Part shown: one piece after another, positions 7,334 through 15,721 of the stretch
Layout of the letters: each line of letters opens with the position of its first letter
How positions within the stretch are numbered: the stretch's first letter is position 1
Origin: Acetobacter fallax
GTDB lineage: Bacteria > Pseudomonadota > Alphaproteobacteria > Acetobacterales > Acetobacteraceae
Assembly: GCF_011516735.1 (NCBI RefSeq)
Contig: NZ_WOSX01000026.1
Span: 1-48,582, forward strand
Reading direction: 5' to 3'
DNA: 48,582 nt
Notes under the pieces: generated by a model
Seen by the model: the letters and a program-made list of their open reading frames with translations, nothing else
What the model was told of the DNA's origin: nothing
Database searches by the model: none
Program-made: the position numbers and the translations under genes

Positions 7334-8052
7334 TATCTTGCTCCTACTTCTCCCATGCGCCAGATGACGCGGCCTAATATTCTGGCGGGGTGGCCGCCGT
7401 CGGAGATCATCTGGCGGATGCTGGCGGCGTCCAGCTCTTCCGGGGTATAGGCGGGGTTGTCGCTTACGACCGAGACGTTTCCGTTTGTTTTAAGATGCAG
7501 CCGCTTGATCAAGAGGCTGTTATCTATGCGGATGGCATAGATCGAGCCGCTGCGGATATCAGACACGTCTGTTCGCAATAAAACACGGTCTCCGCTGTCT
7601 ATTGTTGGCATCATACTGTCGCCTCTGACGGTAACGTAGGCGAGGTTTCTTGTGTTCTGTGCGGCTAAAGGTGGGAGCATGACTTTCGGTATTGCGACCA
7701 TTCGGCGCTTATCATGTGCCGGTGCTTCTGATCCCGATCCGGCGGACAGAATTACATCGTAATCAGGGATATCGACGGTTTCCCACTGCTCTGCGGGAAC
7801 CGACGGGACGGGCGTTGATGGAGAATCGCCGAAAATAAGCCACTGCGGACTGACGTTGCAGGCGTGAGCAAGCTTTAATGCTGTGTCGATCCGCAGCACC
7901 CGGCCCTTAAGATAATCGTTAAGCGAGCTGCCTGAGATGCCGGAACGACGAACTACCGCTGAATAGCCTCCCCCATTTTCAACAGCAATTCGGACCCGCT
8001 CGGGTCCACGCAACGTTTTCCAGTTGTTGTCGCTTTCTGGGAAATCACTCAC
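7333..8052 (-). CDS. Prophage repressor, HTH plus S24 LexA/CI-like autoprotease
   Basis: 239 residues. The N-terminal third (about 12-75) is a helix-turn-helix with YSAVVRRSGISGSSLNDYLKG as the likely DNA-reading part. The C-terminal domain is a Peptidase_S24: S146 in VRGDSMMPT and K183 in SLLIKRLH form the Ser-Lys dyad, and A104-G105 in ILSAGSG is the expected self-cleavage bond. Induction is therefore expected through RecA and the SOS response, unlike the short Mu repressor. It starts with GTG at 8052 with a weak ribosome site, and is divergent from the Ner-like gene across a 226 bp control region. It is the best candidate to hold the lysogenic state. Confidence 0.88.
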   Translation of the reverse strand: MSDFPESDNNWKTLRGPERVRIAVENGGGYSAVVRRSGISGSSLNDYLKGRVLRIDTALKLAHACNVSPQWLIFGDSPSTPVPSVPAEQWETVDIPDYDVILSAGSGSEAPAHDKRRMVAIPKVMLPPLAAQNTRNLAYVTVRGDSMMPTIDSGDRVLLRTDVSDIRSGSIYAIRIDNSLLIKRLHLKTNGNVSVVSDNPAYTPEELDAASIRQMISDGGHPARILGRVIWRMGEVGAR

Positions 8053-8278
8053 AACGAATATTCGCTATAATTAAGCTACTGAAATATAACGATAAAGCGT
8101 TGTTATCAACAGAATATTCACAGAAAAGAACTGGGAAGGAGTGTTTTATCGTTGTCACAGCGATTTTTCGGCGTATCTTCACGGAACAACTCGGGACGAA
8201 AGCACGCGGCGAAATGTTCCGCGCAACGGGTTGAAGAAAAGGGCGGCTGGCACCGCCCCGGATTGAGGAGATGAGACT
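8053..8278. promoter_or_regulatory. Early/repressor control region with candidate operators
   Basis: Non-coding region between the divergent repressor and the Ner-like gene. Two GAATATTC palindromes occur at 8056-8063 and 8112-8119. Between them GATAAAGCGTTGTTATC (8091-8107) is an inverted repeat with GATAA and TTATC arms. A related element, GATAAAACACT, reads on the complement strand at 8150-8140. ACAACG motifs precede or follow several of these. Repressor and Ner operators and the early promoters should be here, but no clean -35/-10 pair stands out. Downstream, GAGGAGATGAG at about 8265 gives the ribosome site of the Ner-like gene. Confidence 0.6.
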
Positions 8279-8584
8279 ATGGCACAAAAGCCGCAGGGAA
8301 TGCACCCGGAGGACATCAAGGCCGCGCTGCGCAAGCGTTTCGGCTCTATGGCTGCCTTCTCCGTTCTGATCGGCCGTGATGAGCGGGCGGTCAGCAAGAC
8401 GATCAGCGCGTCGGGATATTCGGCGCCGGTCGAGAAAGAGATCGCAAAGGTTCTGTGTAAGGAGCCGAGGCTGATCTGGCCGGATCGGTATCATGCAAAT
8501 GGCACTCCCGTTTCTCAGTCACTGGGACGGATCGTAACCGTCCGCCGTGATGACGGTCTGCGTGCAAACGGAGTGGCGGCATGA
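8279..8584 (+). CDS. Ner-like (Nlp/SfsB-type) winged helix-turn-helix regulator
   Basis: 101 residues. MHPEDIKAALRKRFGSMAAFS starts the Ner-type HTH, which continues to the very typical end KVLCKEPRLIWPDRYHANGTP (about residues 56-77). In Mu, Ner represses early transcription and the repressor promoter after infection, helping the lytic switch. It is the first gene of the rightward operon, with a GGAG ribosome site, and its TGA overlaps the next ATG (ATGA at 8581-8584). It is longer than Mu Ner by about 25 C-terminal residues. Confidence 0.85.
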   Translation: MAQKPQGMHPEDIKAALRKRFGSMAAFSVLIGRDERAVSKTISASGYSAPVEKEIAKVLCKEPRLIWPDRYHANGTPVSQSLGRIVTVRRDDGLRANGVAA

Positions 8585-9462
8585 ACGTCGATATCATTCC
8601 ACTCAGCGAGATCGACGTGGGAAGTCGTCTGCGCGCGATTGACGAAGACAACGCATGTGTGATCGCGGCAAGCATGCAGGAGCATGGGCAGCGGACGCCG
8701 ATCGAGGTGCGAAAGGTTGGCAAGCGATATCGTCTGATCGCTGGCGCGCACAGGCTGCGTGCGTTGGAGATCGCCGGGATCGACGCGGCGTTCGCTGTCG
8801 TGATGAAGGCAACCGATATCGAAGCGGAGCTTCTGGAGATTGATGAAAATCTCTGCCGGCATGAACTGAACCCACTGGATCGGGCGACATTCCTGGCACG
8901 ACGAAAGGCCGTTTATGAGGAGTTGCATCCGGAGACGAAACACGGCGGCGACCGGAAGTCGGATCAAGTGGACAACCTTGTCCACTTGATCCCGTCCTTT
9001 ACCGAGGCAACTGCCCTGAAGCTCGGTTTGGATAGCAGAACGATCAGACGCTCTATCACCCGCTATACCAGCATCACACCTGATGTTCGAACGGAAATCT
9101 CGGGAACGTGGCTGGCATCGAGTGGTGTGCAGCTGGACGCGCTGGCGAAAGAGACGCCGGAGATGCAGCGGCAGATTGCTGATTATGTTCTCCAGTGGCC
9201 TGGCGTCCGGAATGTCGTCGAAATTGTCAGGCAGATACAGAATAAGCCGAAGGCCGCGCCTGCCAGTGCGTTCGAGAAGTTTCTCTCCATGTGGAGAAAA
9301 ATGGACAGCCGGACGCGACTTCAGGCTCTGGTGCATGTCCGCTCTGAAATCGCGGGGGCATGGGATCAGCTCTGGCTCTCGTTTTCGGAGGATGAGCGGG
9401 CAAATATCATAGAAGATATCGCCCCCTCTCTTCCTGGTGCGGTCAGCAGGGAGGCGGCATGA
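8581..9462 (+). CDS. ParB-like N-terminal nuclease domain protein
   Basis: 293 residues. Residues 1-95 form a ParB/Srx-type domain, with the signature GAHRLRALE (55-63) and then LLEIDENLCRHELNPLDRA. The middle (about 125-190) contains an HTH-like helical segment with SRTIRRSITRY; the C-terminal third is helical. ParB-like proteins of this size occur early in several alphaproteobacterial Mu-like phages, where their role is not settled: DNA binding, transcription control or plasmid-like partition. Start and stop overlap neighbours by 4 bp, so it is in the early operon. No parA partner is in the window. Confidence 0.8.
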   Translation: MNVDIIPLSEIDVGSRLRAIDEDNACVIAASMQEHGQRTPIEVRKVGKRYRLIAGAHRLRALEIAGIDAAFAVVMKATDIEAELLEIDENLCRHELNPLDRATFLARRKAVYEELHPETKHGGDRKSDQVDNLVHLIPSFTEATALKLGLDSRTIRRSITRYTSITPDVRTEISGTWLASSGVQLDALAKETPEMQRQIADYVLQWPGVRNVVEIVRQIQNKPKAAPASAFEKFLSMWRKMDSRTRLQALVHVRSEIAGAWDQLWLSFSEDERANIIEDIAPSLPGAVSREAA

Positions 9463-9806
9463 TGCGTGTCTCAGATTCTGTTCTTTATAGCGTGACGATT
9501 CCTGTAAAGCCGGTTCGGAAAGCGGATGGCGCGAGGTTCAACGGACGATCCTTCGCTGGTGACGATGACCTGAAAACACTCGTCGGAGAATTCATGAAGC
9601 GCGCTCGTGCTCAGGCAGGTCTCTCGCAGACATCTCTTGCTGAGAAAGTGGGGATTAGTGTCGCGTCACTGAATAAGGCTGAGCAGGGAGTGCAGCCTCT
9701 CTCGATGATGCGATTTCTCGATTACATTTACGTTTGCGACGTGAGTGCGGATGATGTTCTGAAATTCCTTGTCGCAGACGGTGAACGTCGCAGAGGTATG
9801 CGATGA
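9459..9806 (+). CDS. XRE-family helix-turn-helix regulator
   Basis: 115 residues. The HTH is at 45-78: FMKRARAQAGLSQTSLAEKV followed by GISVASLNKAEQG, a Cro/CI-type fold. The first 40 residues are an extra arm without recognised motif. It overlaps both neighbours by 4 bp (ATGA). It lies in the early operon after the ParB-like gene and probably regulates early or middle phage transcription; its operator is not known. Confidence 0.8.
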   Translation: MMRVSDSVLYSVTIPVKPVRKADGARFNGRSFAGDDDLKTLVGEFMKRARAQAGLSQTSLAEKVGISVASLNKAEQGVQPLSMMRFLDYIYVCDVSADDVLKFLVADGERRRGMR

Positions 9807-10273
9807 CCGGCCGCAGGATCAACGCGGCGACCCAGCTTTCTCTGCTGGACTGGGAGCCGCCTTCGCCCATCCGCGAATTCGATGAGCGGATGGTGCGTGG
9901 GAACACGTTCGAGGCACGGTTATCGCGGGCGATTTCAGTTTCGCTTGAAGGGTGTGGGCGTTCTCGCGATGTGATTGCGGAGATGATGTCGGTCCGGATC
10001 GGTCGTCCGATCAGTGTCAACATTCTGAACGCCTATGCCTCTCCCATGCGCGACACGCACACGATCAGCGTGCCGCGCTTCGATGCTTTGGTTTTCGCAA
10101 CAGGCGATCAGCGGCTTCTGGAGTTTCTCGCGGCGCCGCATGACATGGCTGTCGTTTCACGGCGGATGCTGCCGATGATTCAGCTTGCGGAAACGCAGGC
10201 GAAAAAGCGGGAGCTTTCACGGATGGAGCGGTCACTGCAGCGGGCCGCGTGGAAGGGATCACCATGCACATGA
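9803..10273 (+). CDS. Early phage protein of unknown function
   Basis: 156 residues, mostly helical, charged, with no membrane segment. The N-terminus has QLSLLDWEPP, a short motif that recalls beta-clamp or adaptor-binding peptides but is not proof. The middle part (SVSLEGCGRSRDVIAEMMSV) could be an HTH. The C-terminus is rich in Arg/Lys. It sits between the XRE regulator and a small membrane protein in the early operon. I do not recognise the family. Confidence 0.6.
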   Translation: MTGRRINAATQLSLLDWEPPSPIREFDERMVRGNTFEARLSRAISVSLEGCGRSRDVIAEMMSVRIGRPISVNILNAYASPMRDTHTISVPRFDALVFATGDQRLLEFLAAPHDMAVVSRRMLPMIQLAETQAKKRELSRMERSLQRAAWKGSPCT

Positions 10274-10467
10274 GCTGGTTTGTGATGGCTTTTGGACTGC
10301 CCTGCCTGGTGGCCGTGTTTCTGGCTTTCTGGTCCGAACGTCGGCGGAAGTCAGGATATTACGGATCTGTGCCGGTGCTGCATGGCAAATGGCGACAGGT
10401 GACGGCGGAGGAGATTTTCGCAGATCGTCCGGTAACGGCCGGTGTAACACGGCGGGAGGCAGCGTGA
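10264..10467 (+). CDS. Small single-pass membrane protein
   Basis: 67 residues from the ATG at 10264, preceded by GGAAGGG. One membrane helix (about 4-24, WFVMAFGLPCLVAVFLAFW) is followed by a positively charged tail. It overlaps the preceding gene by 10 bp and the next by one base. Early-operon position; function unknown. Confidence 0.55.
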   Translation: MHMSWFVMAFGLPCLVAVFLAFWSERRRKSGYYGSVPVLHGKWRQVTAEEIFADRPVTAGVTRREAA

Positions 10468-10706
10468 TGAGGTTCGATCCGGCGATGAATGGCGCGCTGA
10501 TTGTCGCGTCCGATCTGATCCGTGAGATTGCGAAGCGGCTTCCGAAGGGTAGTCTTTCGCCGTCACAGAAGGCGCAGGTCGAGGCGGCGTCCCACAGTTT
10601 TACGTGGTTTGTCGATGAGGCGGAGCGGCAGCGCGGGAAGCGATTGAGAGAATACTTCGCGCTGGTGCAGTCACTGGAGCAGGCTGGTCATGCAGACCGC
10701 CGCTGA
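10467..10706 (+). CDS. Small early protein of unknown function
   Basis: 79 residues from the ATG at 10467, which overlaps the previous stop as TGATG. A longer upstream frame is a shadow of the neighbours. The protein is helical and amphipathic (SLSPSQKAQVEAASHSFTWF, then many Arg/Glu). It overlaps the start of the transposase gene by 17 bp, which suggests translational coupling. No family recognised. Confidence 0.6.
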   Translation: MRFDPAMNGALIVASDLIREIAKRLPKGSLSPSQKAQVEAASHSFTWFVDEAERQRGKRLREYFALVQSLEQAGHADRR

Positions 10707-12672
10707 ACAGGTTCCGTGGCTGTCTGCTGCGGAACTGGCGGAAATGGCGCTCCCTGGAATGCCAGGAACAAAACAGGGCGTGCAGGCGCGCATCGAAACG
10801 GAGAACTGGATGGTGCCAGAGCGTGAAGGACAGACGTGGCGGCGACGTGAAGGTCGTGGGGGTGGTTACGAATTTACGGTCTATGCGCTGCCGTTGCAGG
10901 CGCAGGCTGCTCTGATGCTACGGCAGAGCAGCGAAAAGGAGGTGTCAGAGAAAGATGTTTATCGCGAGCGGCGTGAGCGGGAGGATCTGTGGCGGCGTTA
11001 TGACGCTCTGCCGGAGCGCCTGAAGGATCGCGCGAAGAAGGCTCTGCGGATTATTGATGCAATCGAGATGCTGGTGTTATCCGGTGCGAGAAAGACGATG
11101 GCGATCATGCAGATTTCCAGAATGGAAGGCGTTGGGCGGGCGACGATCTGGACCTGGTATGAGCAGATCCGGGGGCTGAACCGATGCGACTGGCTGGCGG
11201 GGCTTGCGCCGCACTATTGCGGGAAGGCAGCCGTGACGGAGTTTCCGGAAGAAGCATGGCAGATGCTGAAAGCCGATTATCTGCGTCTGGAAAAGCCAAA
11301 GTTTGCGGCCTGCTTTCGCCGGCTGCAGAAGGTTGCGTCAGAGCGCGGGTGGGTTCTTCCGACATCGAAGACCCTTGAACGGGAAATGAAGAAGCTTCCG
11401 CCGCAGCTCCTGGCACTGTGTCGTGAAGGTGACGAGGCGCTGAAGCGCATGTTTCCTGCACAGAAGCGTGATCATTCTGTGTTTCACGCTCTCGAAGCAG
11501 TCAACGCAGACGGGCACAAGTTTGATGTGTTCGTCCGCTGGGTCGAGAACGGGGTCGAGAAGATCGTGCGTCCGGTCATGGTCGGATTTCAGGACATCTA
11601 CAGTGGAAAAATCCTGTCATGGCGTCTTGATGTCTCGGAAAACAAAGAGTGCGTTCGGCTCGCCTTCGGCGACCTGGTCGATCGGTATGGCATCCCGTCG
11701 TACTGTCTGCTCGATAACGGGCGGAACTTCGCGTCAAAATGGCTGACGGGCGGCATTCCAAACCGATATCGGTTCAAGGTTCGGGATGAGGAACCGATGG
11801 GTATTCTGCCGCTTCTCGGCGTCGAGGTTCACTGGGCAACGCCCTATTCCGGCCGGTCAAAGCCGGTGGAACGGGCGTGGCGGGATCTGGCTGGCGATCT
11901 TTCAAAGCATCCGCGCTTCGCCGGCGCCTATACAGGCAACCATCCGATGGCGAAGCCGGAAAATTACGGATCGTCTGCGGTGCCGCTCGATGTTTTCATT
12001 GAAGTGGTTGCCGAGGGCATCCGTGAGCACAATTCCCGTTTGGGGCGGCGCTCAGACATCTGTAAGGGGCGGCTTAGCTTCGACCAGGTGTTCGAGGAAT
12101 CCTATGCGCGCTCGACGATCGTTCGCGCGACGGATGAGCAGCGCCGGCTCTGGCTGATGGCGGCGGAAGGAATCACCGTCAATCGTGTGGATGGCACGAT
12201 TTCTCTGGAAGGCAATCGTTTCTGGGACGAGTTCCTCCACGCGCATCGCGGCGAGAAGGTTGTGGTGCGCTTCGATCCGCAGGCCATGCACGGTGATGCT
12301 CATGTCTACCGGCTCGATGGCACGTTTCTCGGCACGGCACCATGCGTCGAAAAGGTCGGCTTCAACGACAAGACGGCGGCACAGGCTCAGTCACGCGCAT
12401 TTAAGGCGTTTCGCAAGGCGACGAAGGAAGCGCGGAAGCTGGAGGTGCAGATGAGTGTGGATGAGCTTGCGGCCATTCACGTCGCTTTGCCTGTCACGGA
12501 AGAAACTGAAATCGAAGCGAAGGTGGTGCGGCCGTTCCGGCCAGCGGTTCAGGGCAATGCTGCTCTGGCGCTGGAGGAGGATGAGGACGCGCTGATCGCC
12601 CGTGAGGAGGAGGAAGAGGAGCGGACGCGCAGATTGCGCAATGTAATCCGGCCCGAACGCTGGGCGGGCTGA
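10690..12672 (+). CDS. Mu-type DDE transposase (MuA homologue)
   Basis: 660 residues, about the length of MuA (663). Residues 8-80 form the Mu-type winged HTH (WLSAAELAEMALPGMPGTKQG). A second HTH region lies at 115-160. The catalytic core carries D274 in NADGHKFDV, D342 in LLDNGRNFASKW and E394 in GRSKPVERAWRDL, spaced as in MuA (269/336/392). The C-terminal part ends in an acidic, arginine-rich tail (EEEEERTRR) that probably contacts MuB and ClpX, as in Mu. It does strand transfer at the TG/CA ends seen at 6685 and 48253. It is followed by a strong hairpin and the ATPase gene. Confidence 0.93.
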   Translation: MQTAAEQVPWLSAAELAEMALPGMPGTKQGVQARIETENWMVPEREGQTWRRREGRGGGYEFTVYALPLQAQAALMLRQSSEKEVSEKDVYRERREREDLWRRYDALPERLKDRAKKALRIIDAIEMLVLSGARKTMAIMQISRMEGVGRATIWTWYEQIRGLNRCDWLAGLAPHYCGKAAVTEFPEEAWQMLKADYLRLEKPKFAACFRRLQKVASERGWVLPTSKTLEREMKKLPPQLLALCREGDEALKRMFPAQKRDHSVFHALEAVNADGHKFDVFVRWVENGVEKIVRPVMVGFQDIYSGKILSWRLDVSENKECVRLAFGDLVDRYGIPSYCLLDNGRNFASKWLTGGIPNRYRFKVRDEEPMGILPLLGVEVHWATPYSGRSKPVERAWRDLAGDLSKHPRFAGAYTGNHPMAKPENYGSSAVPLDVFIEVVAEGIREHNSRLGRRSDICKGRLSFDQVFEESYARSTIVRATDEQRRLWLMAAEGITVNRVDGTISLEGNRFWDEFLHAHRGEKVVVRFDPQAMHGDAHVYRLDGTFLGTAPCVEKVGFNDKTAAQAQSRAFKAFRKATKEARKLEVQMSVDELAAIHVALPVTEETEIEAKVVRPFRPAVQGNAALALEEDEDALIAREEEEEERTRRLRNVIRPERWAG

Positions 12673-12674
12673 TG

Positions 12675-12698
12675 GGGCGACTGGAAGAGCAGTCGCCC
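12675..12698 (+). terminator. Hairpin between transposase and target ATPase genes
   Basis: GGGCGACTG, a 6-base loop GAAGAG, then the exact complement CAGTCGCCC. It begins 2 bp after the transposase stop. There is no T run, so it may be an attenuator or mRNA-stability element that lowers B expression relative to A, not a full terminator. Confidence 0.55.
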
Positions 12699-12729
12699 GG
12701 TTCAAGGCAATACTGAAAGACATCAAGTA

Positions 12730-13725
12730 ATGAGTGAAGTAATGGATTTGGTGCCTGATGCGCAAGCATCAGATGAGGAAACGCGCGCCCGTGTCCTGCG
12801 GGTTGACCTGCAGGCAGCGATTGATCGGGACGGCCTTTCGGTCCGGACGGTCGCGGAGCAGGCGGCGGTTGGATATTCGACCCTCAATGCATGGATGAAG
12901 GATGCTTACGCAGGGCGGGTTGATTCAATCAATGTGAAGGTCGAGGCGTGGCTCAACGCGCAGCGATCACGGGACAAGGTGCGAACCTCGTCCGCAAAAA
13001 CACCCGGCTTTCTGGATATCCCTACCGCGGGAACGCTGCTGAGTGTCCTGGAGTATGCCCAGTTCACGCCTGACATGGGGTTGATCACCGGCGGCGCGGG
13101 TGTGGGAAAAACGGAGGCGGCGCTTGAACATCAGCGGCGCAATCCGAATGTGTGGATCCTGACCGCTGACCCGGACATGAAAACCCCAAACGCGGTTCTC
13201 CGCGAACTGTGCGACGTGATTGGTGTGGAAAACGTCAATTCCCGCCGCATGATGTCGTCGATCATCCGCCGTGTGACGGACACTCAGGGGTTGGTCGTGA
13301 TCGATGAGGCGCAGCACCTGAAAACGGATGCGATCGATCAGCTGCGATCGGTTCACGACCGCGCGCGGATTGGCGTCGTGTTCATGGGCAATGAGCCGCT
13401 GCGCAAGCGCATTGAGGGCATGGGCCGTGAAGCCTCCCACGCTATGATCTTTTCCCGGATCGGCATGCGGAAGAAGCGTGATCGCCCGCAGGTCAAGGAC
13501 GTTGCGATGCTGCTCGATGCCTGGGGGATTTCTGAAAAGACGATCCGGGATCTCTGCCGCTTCATTGCGATGCAGCCCGGTGGGCTGCGGCAGATGAACA
13601 AGACGATCAGCTACGCACGGATGCTCGCGACCTCTGCGGGACGGGCGGAGATGTCTGTCAGCGACGTAAAGGCCGCGTGGCGGGAACTGACGAATGGCGA
13701 GTTGCCGGTTTCGGCGGGAGAGTGA
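12730..13725 (+). CDS. MuB-like AAA+ ATPase, transposition target-DNA activator
   Basis: 331 residues, as in MuB (312) and related TniB-type ATPases. The N-terminal 20-80 region is an XRE-like HTH (LSVRTVAEQAAVGYSTLNAWM). Walker A is GGAGVGKT (121-128) and Walker B is LVVIDEAQ (188-195), followed by sensor-type FMGNEPLRKRI. MuB binds target DNA as ATP-dependent filaments, stimulates MuA and gives target immunity. It lies 57 bp after the transposase stop, separated from it by the hairpin. Confidence 0.92.
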   Translation: MSEVMDLVPDAQASDEETRARVLRVDLQAAIDRDGLSVRTVAEQAAVGYSTLNAWMKDAYAGRVDSINVKVEAWLNAQRSRDKVRTSSAKTPGFLDIPTAGTLLSVLEYAQFTPDMGLITGGAGVGKTEAALEHQRRNPNVWILTADPDMKTPNAVLRELCDVIGVENVNSRRMMSSIIRRVTDTQGLVVIDEAQHLKTDAIDQLRSVHDRARIGVVFMGNEPLRKRIEGMGREASHAMIFSRIGMRKKRDRPQVKDVAMLLDAWGISEKTIRDLCRFIAMQPGGLRQMNKTISYARMLATSAGRAEMSVSDVKAAWRELTNGELPVSAGE

Positions 13726-13731
13726 TGGCAC

Positions 13732-13899
13732 ATGAAAGACGATGACATTCTCGAAGCATTTTATGAGAGCACGGATGGCAGAACGGTGGATGCCGATGTT
13801 TCGTCAGCCGTGAGATCAGGAATCAGGGAATTCCTGCAGGCTTTGCCAGAGTCAAAGACAGTCCGTGAGGTGATTTCCGCGCTGGAAGCGAAGTGGTGA
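13732..13899 (+). CDS. Small early protein of unknown function (55 aa)
   Basis: An ATG at 13732 opens a 55-residue frame, MKDDDILEAFYESTDGRTV to ISALEAKW. It fits snugly between the B ATPase and the next gene, overlapping the latter's ATG as TGATG. It is acidic and helical. The tight tiling supports it; no function can be given. Confidence 0.55.
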   Translation: MKDDDILEAFYESTDGRTVDADVSSAVRSGIREFLQALPESKTVREVISALEAKW

Positions 13900-14171
13900 T
13901 GAGTATGATCGGACGACTGAACGGCACGGAAGCGCCGATGGCAGAGCAGCTTTTTGCAGTGGGCATGCTCCTGAAGCAGGCCAGTGAGGATCGTGTCCTG
14001 AAGGCAGACGAACTGCGGTCGCTGGGAGAAACGCTGACGGACGCCGGCAGGCAGCTTCGGGCCAGCCAGGCGACCGTGCGGGCGCTGACGGAGGAATTGC
14101 TGGAGGAGCAGGCGCTGCCTGCTCGCGACGGCACGGCACAGATTGTGCCAATCATTCGGGAGGGATTGTGA
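13899..14171 (+). CDS. Small early protein, predicted coiled coil
   Basis: 90 residues from the ATG at 13899. It is helical with heptad-like leucines (LKADELRSLGETLTDAGRQL, ALTEELLEEQAL). Stop and next start overlap as TGATG. In Mu this interval holds early genes for host takeover and replication helpers; no family recognised here. Confidence 0.6.
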   Translation: MSMIGRLNGTEAPMAEQLFAVGMLLKQASEDRVLKADELRSLGETLTDAGRQLRASQATVRALTEELLEEQALPARDGTAQIVPIIREGL

Positions 14172-14464
14172 TGCAGAGGAATCAGAAACAGAAAGATGAT
14201 CTGCGCGTGTTTTTCGATGCGCTGTGCGAGGATTATCTGCGGTTTGAGGAGACGGCATCTGAGCCGTTTTCGATGAATGAAACGCTTTCCAATCTGGCTG
14301 AGCGACTGGGATTTATCGGTAAACGACGCATCGCGCATCTTGCGATTTCAGATGAGGAGATGCGGGCTTCGGGAATGATGGTCCTGGAGGCCGTCTGTCT
14401 CTGCCTGCTGCTCAGATCGGCACAGACGATGCAGGCTCGTGATGTCGGAGGGAGGATTCACTGA
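14171..14464 (+). CDS. Small early protein of unknown function
   Basis: 97 residues from the ATG at 14171, overlapping the preceding stop. It is helical, with an acidic N-half and a hydrophobic, cysteine-containing C-half (VLEAVCLCLLLRSA) that could be a buried helix or membrane contact. One base overlaps the next gene. No family recognised. Confidence 0.6.
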   Translation: MQRNQKQKDDLRVFFDALCEDYLRFEETASEPFSMNETLSNLAERLGFIGKRRIAHLAISDEEMRASGMMVLEAVCLCLLLRSAQTMQARDVGGRIH

Positions 14465-14760
14465 TGTCGGGACAGATCGAATTCAGCGAGTTTCAGAACG
14501 TGCTTTCTGTTTCGGCTGCTGCGGCCTTTCGCCGGCTGCATGACCGGGCTGCCGGCGAAATTCCGGGTTTGAAACGGCTTTCTTACGCGGTTGCGGATAG
14601 CGCGCGCATTGTTGCGGTGCAGTCGGAATGCGTTCGCCTCAATGAGGGGCGACACAGGAATCTGCATGCTCTGTCGGGCAGTTCAGCGGATCTGGCCGTC
14701 ATGGCGCTCCTTCTGAATATGGAAGTGAAGCGGATATTGAGTGCGGGAGCTGATTTCTGA
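14464..14760 (+). CDS. Small early protein of unknown function
   Basis: 98 residues, mostly helical (FQNVLSVSAAAAFRRLHDRA, then LKRLSYAVADSARIVAVQ). Start and stop overlap the neighbours by one base each. It is part of the early block between B and the DUF3164 gene. No family recognised. Confidence 0.6.
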   Translation: MSGQIEFSEFQNVLSVSAAAAFRRLHDRAAGEIPGLKRLSYAVADSARIVAVQSECVRLNEGRHRNLHALSGSSADLAVMALLLNMEVKRILSAGADF

Positions 14761-15086
14761 TGGCCCGCGTCAGGAGTGATCTTTCGACCGCGTGGGTCAG
14801 CCGCGATGGACGGATCGATTTTCAGGCCGGTGTCGGTTTTCCGGATGGAAAGCTGCCGCTGTGCTGTGGTGATCGGGATGTGATCAAGACCGCGCTCAAA
14901 GCGCGTGCATGGACCGGATCTGCGTATGCGGTTCCCGGTGTCTCCGCAGACGTTTCAGATCAGGTGGCATTTGAAGCGGTTGAGAAGCTTCGGGTCAGCA
15001 TGGTCGGAATCAATGACGGAATTATTTCTTATTTTTCGGGAATGAACCGGAGGGATGTCGGATGTCGGGCGGAGAAAGCAGCGTGA
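14760..15086 (+). CDS. Small early protein of unknown function
   Basis: 108 residues. It has a strand-rich first half (TAWVSRDGRIDFQAGVGFPDG) with a CC pair, and a helical second half. It overlaps the DUF3164 gene by 25 bp in another frame. Such small early genes often act on host defences or metabolism, but nothing in the sequence shows it. Confidence 0.6.
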   Translation: MARVRSDLSTAWVSRDGRIDFQAGVGFPDGKLPLCCGDRDVIKTALKARAWTGSAYAVPGVSADVSDQVAFEAVEKLRVSMVGINDGIISYFSGMNRRDVGCRAEKAA

Positions 15087-15721
15087 ATGAATGGGGCTTC
15101 GAGATGATCGACGGCGTGGAGATGGTCCGCAACCGGTTCGGGCGACCGCAGACTGTGAGCCGCATTCGTCCGCAGGTTGTTCTGACGCATCAGACTGCGC
15201 TGGTGATCAGGCGTAAGCTGGCGGCGCTCGCCGAATATAATGCGCGGGTCAAACAGGAGATTTTCAGCGACATCGCCGCTTTCGAGCAGCTGATATTTGA
15301 CCAGTATAACGCGCGCATCGGTGGCAGGCGTGGTGGATTCTCGTTCGAGAGTTTTGATGGCTGCACCAAAGTCACCGTCGCGACGTCTGATTATATGAGA
15401 ACGACCGAGGCTCTTCCGGCGGCTCAGGCTCTGGTGAACGAGATCCTGGATGATCTGATCAGTGAAGGCGGCGTCAGTGCGGATCTGCGCACGCTGGTAA
15501 CGGCAGCGTTTGAGCGGGATGAACGGACCGGTCGGGTGAATGTGCAGCGTCTGATCGGCCTGCGGCAGCTGAATCTTCAGCACCCGCGCTGGGAGGATGC
15601 GCGGGCAGCGATTTCCGACGCAGTGACGGTCGGAGGTTCGAAAACGGGTATCCGTGTGCATGTTCGACCTGAGAGCACTGCTCCATGGGAACAGATCGTT
15701 CCTGACTTCTCGAAGGTATGA
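15062..15721 (+). CDS. DUF3164 family protein
   Basis: 219 residues, matching the size and layout of the DUF3164 family found after the B gene in many Mu-like phages. A strand-rich N-terminus (FEMIDGVEMVRNRFGRPQTV) is followed by a long central helix (RKLAALAEYNARVKQEIFSD) and a beta segment with FESFDGCTKVTVA. The C-terminal part ends with WEQIVPDF. The biochemical role is not established. It is in the early operon. Confidence 0.8.
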   Translation: MSGGESSVNEWGFEMIDGVEMVRNRFGRPQTVSRIRPQVVLTHQTALVIRRKLAALAEYNARVKQEIFSDIAAFEQLIFDQYNARIGGRRGGFSFESFDGCTKVTVATSDYMRTTEALPAAQALVNEILDDLISEGGVSADLRTLVTAAFERDERTGRVNVQRLIGLRQLNLQHPRWEDARAAISDAVTVGGSKTGIRVHVRPESTAPWEQIVPDFSKV

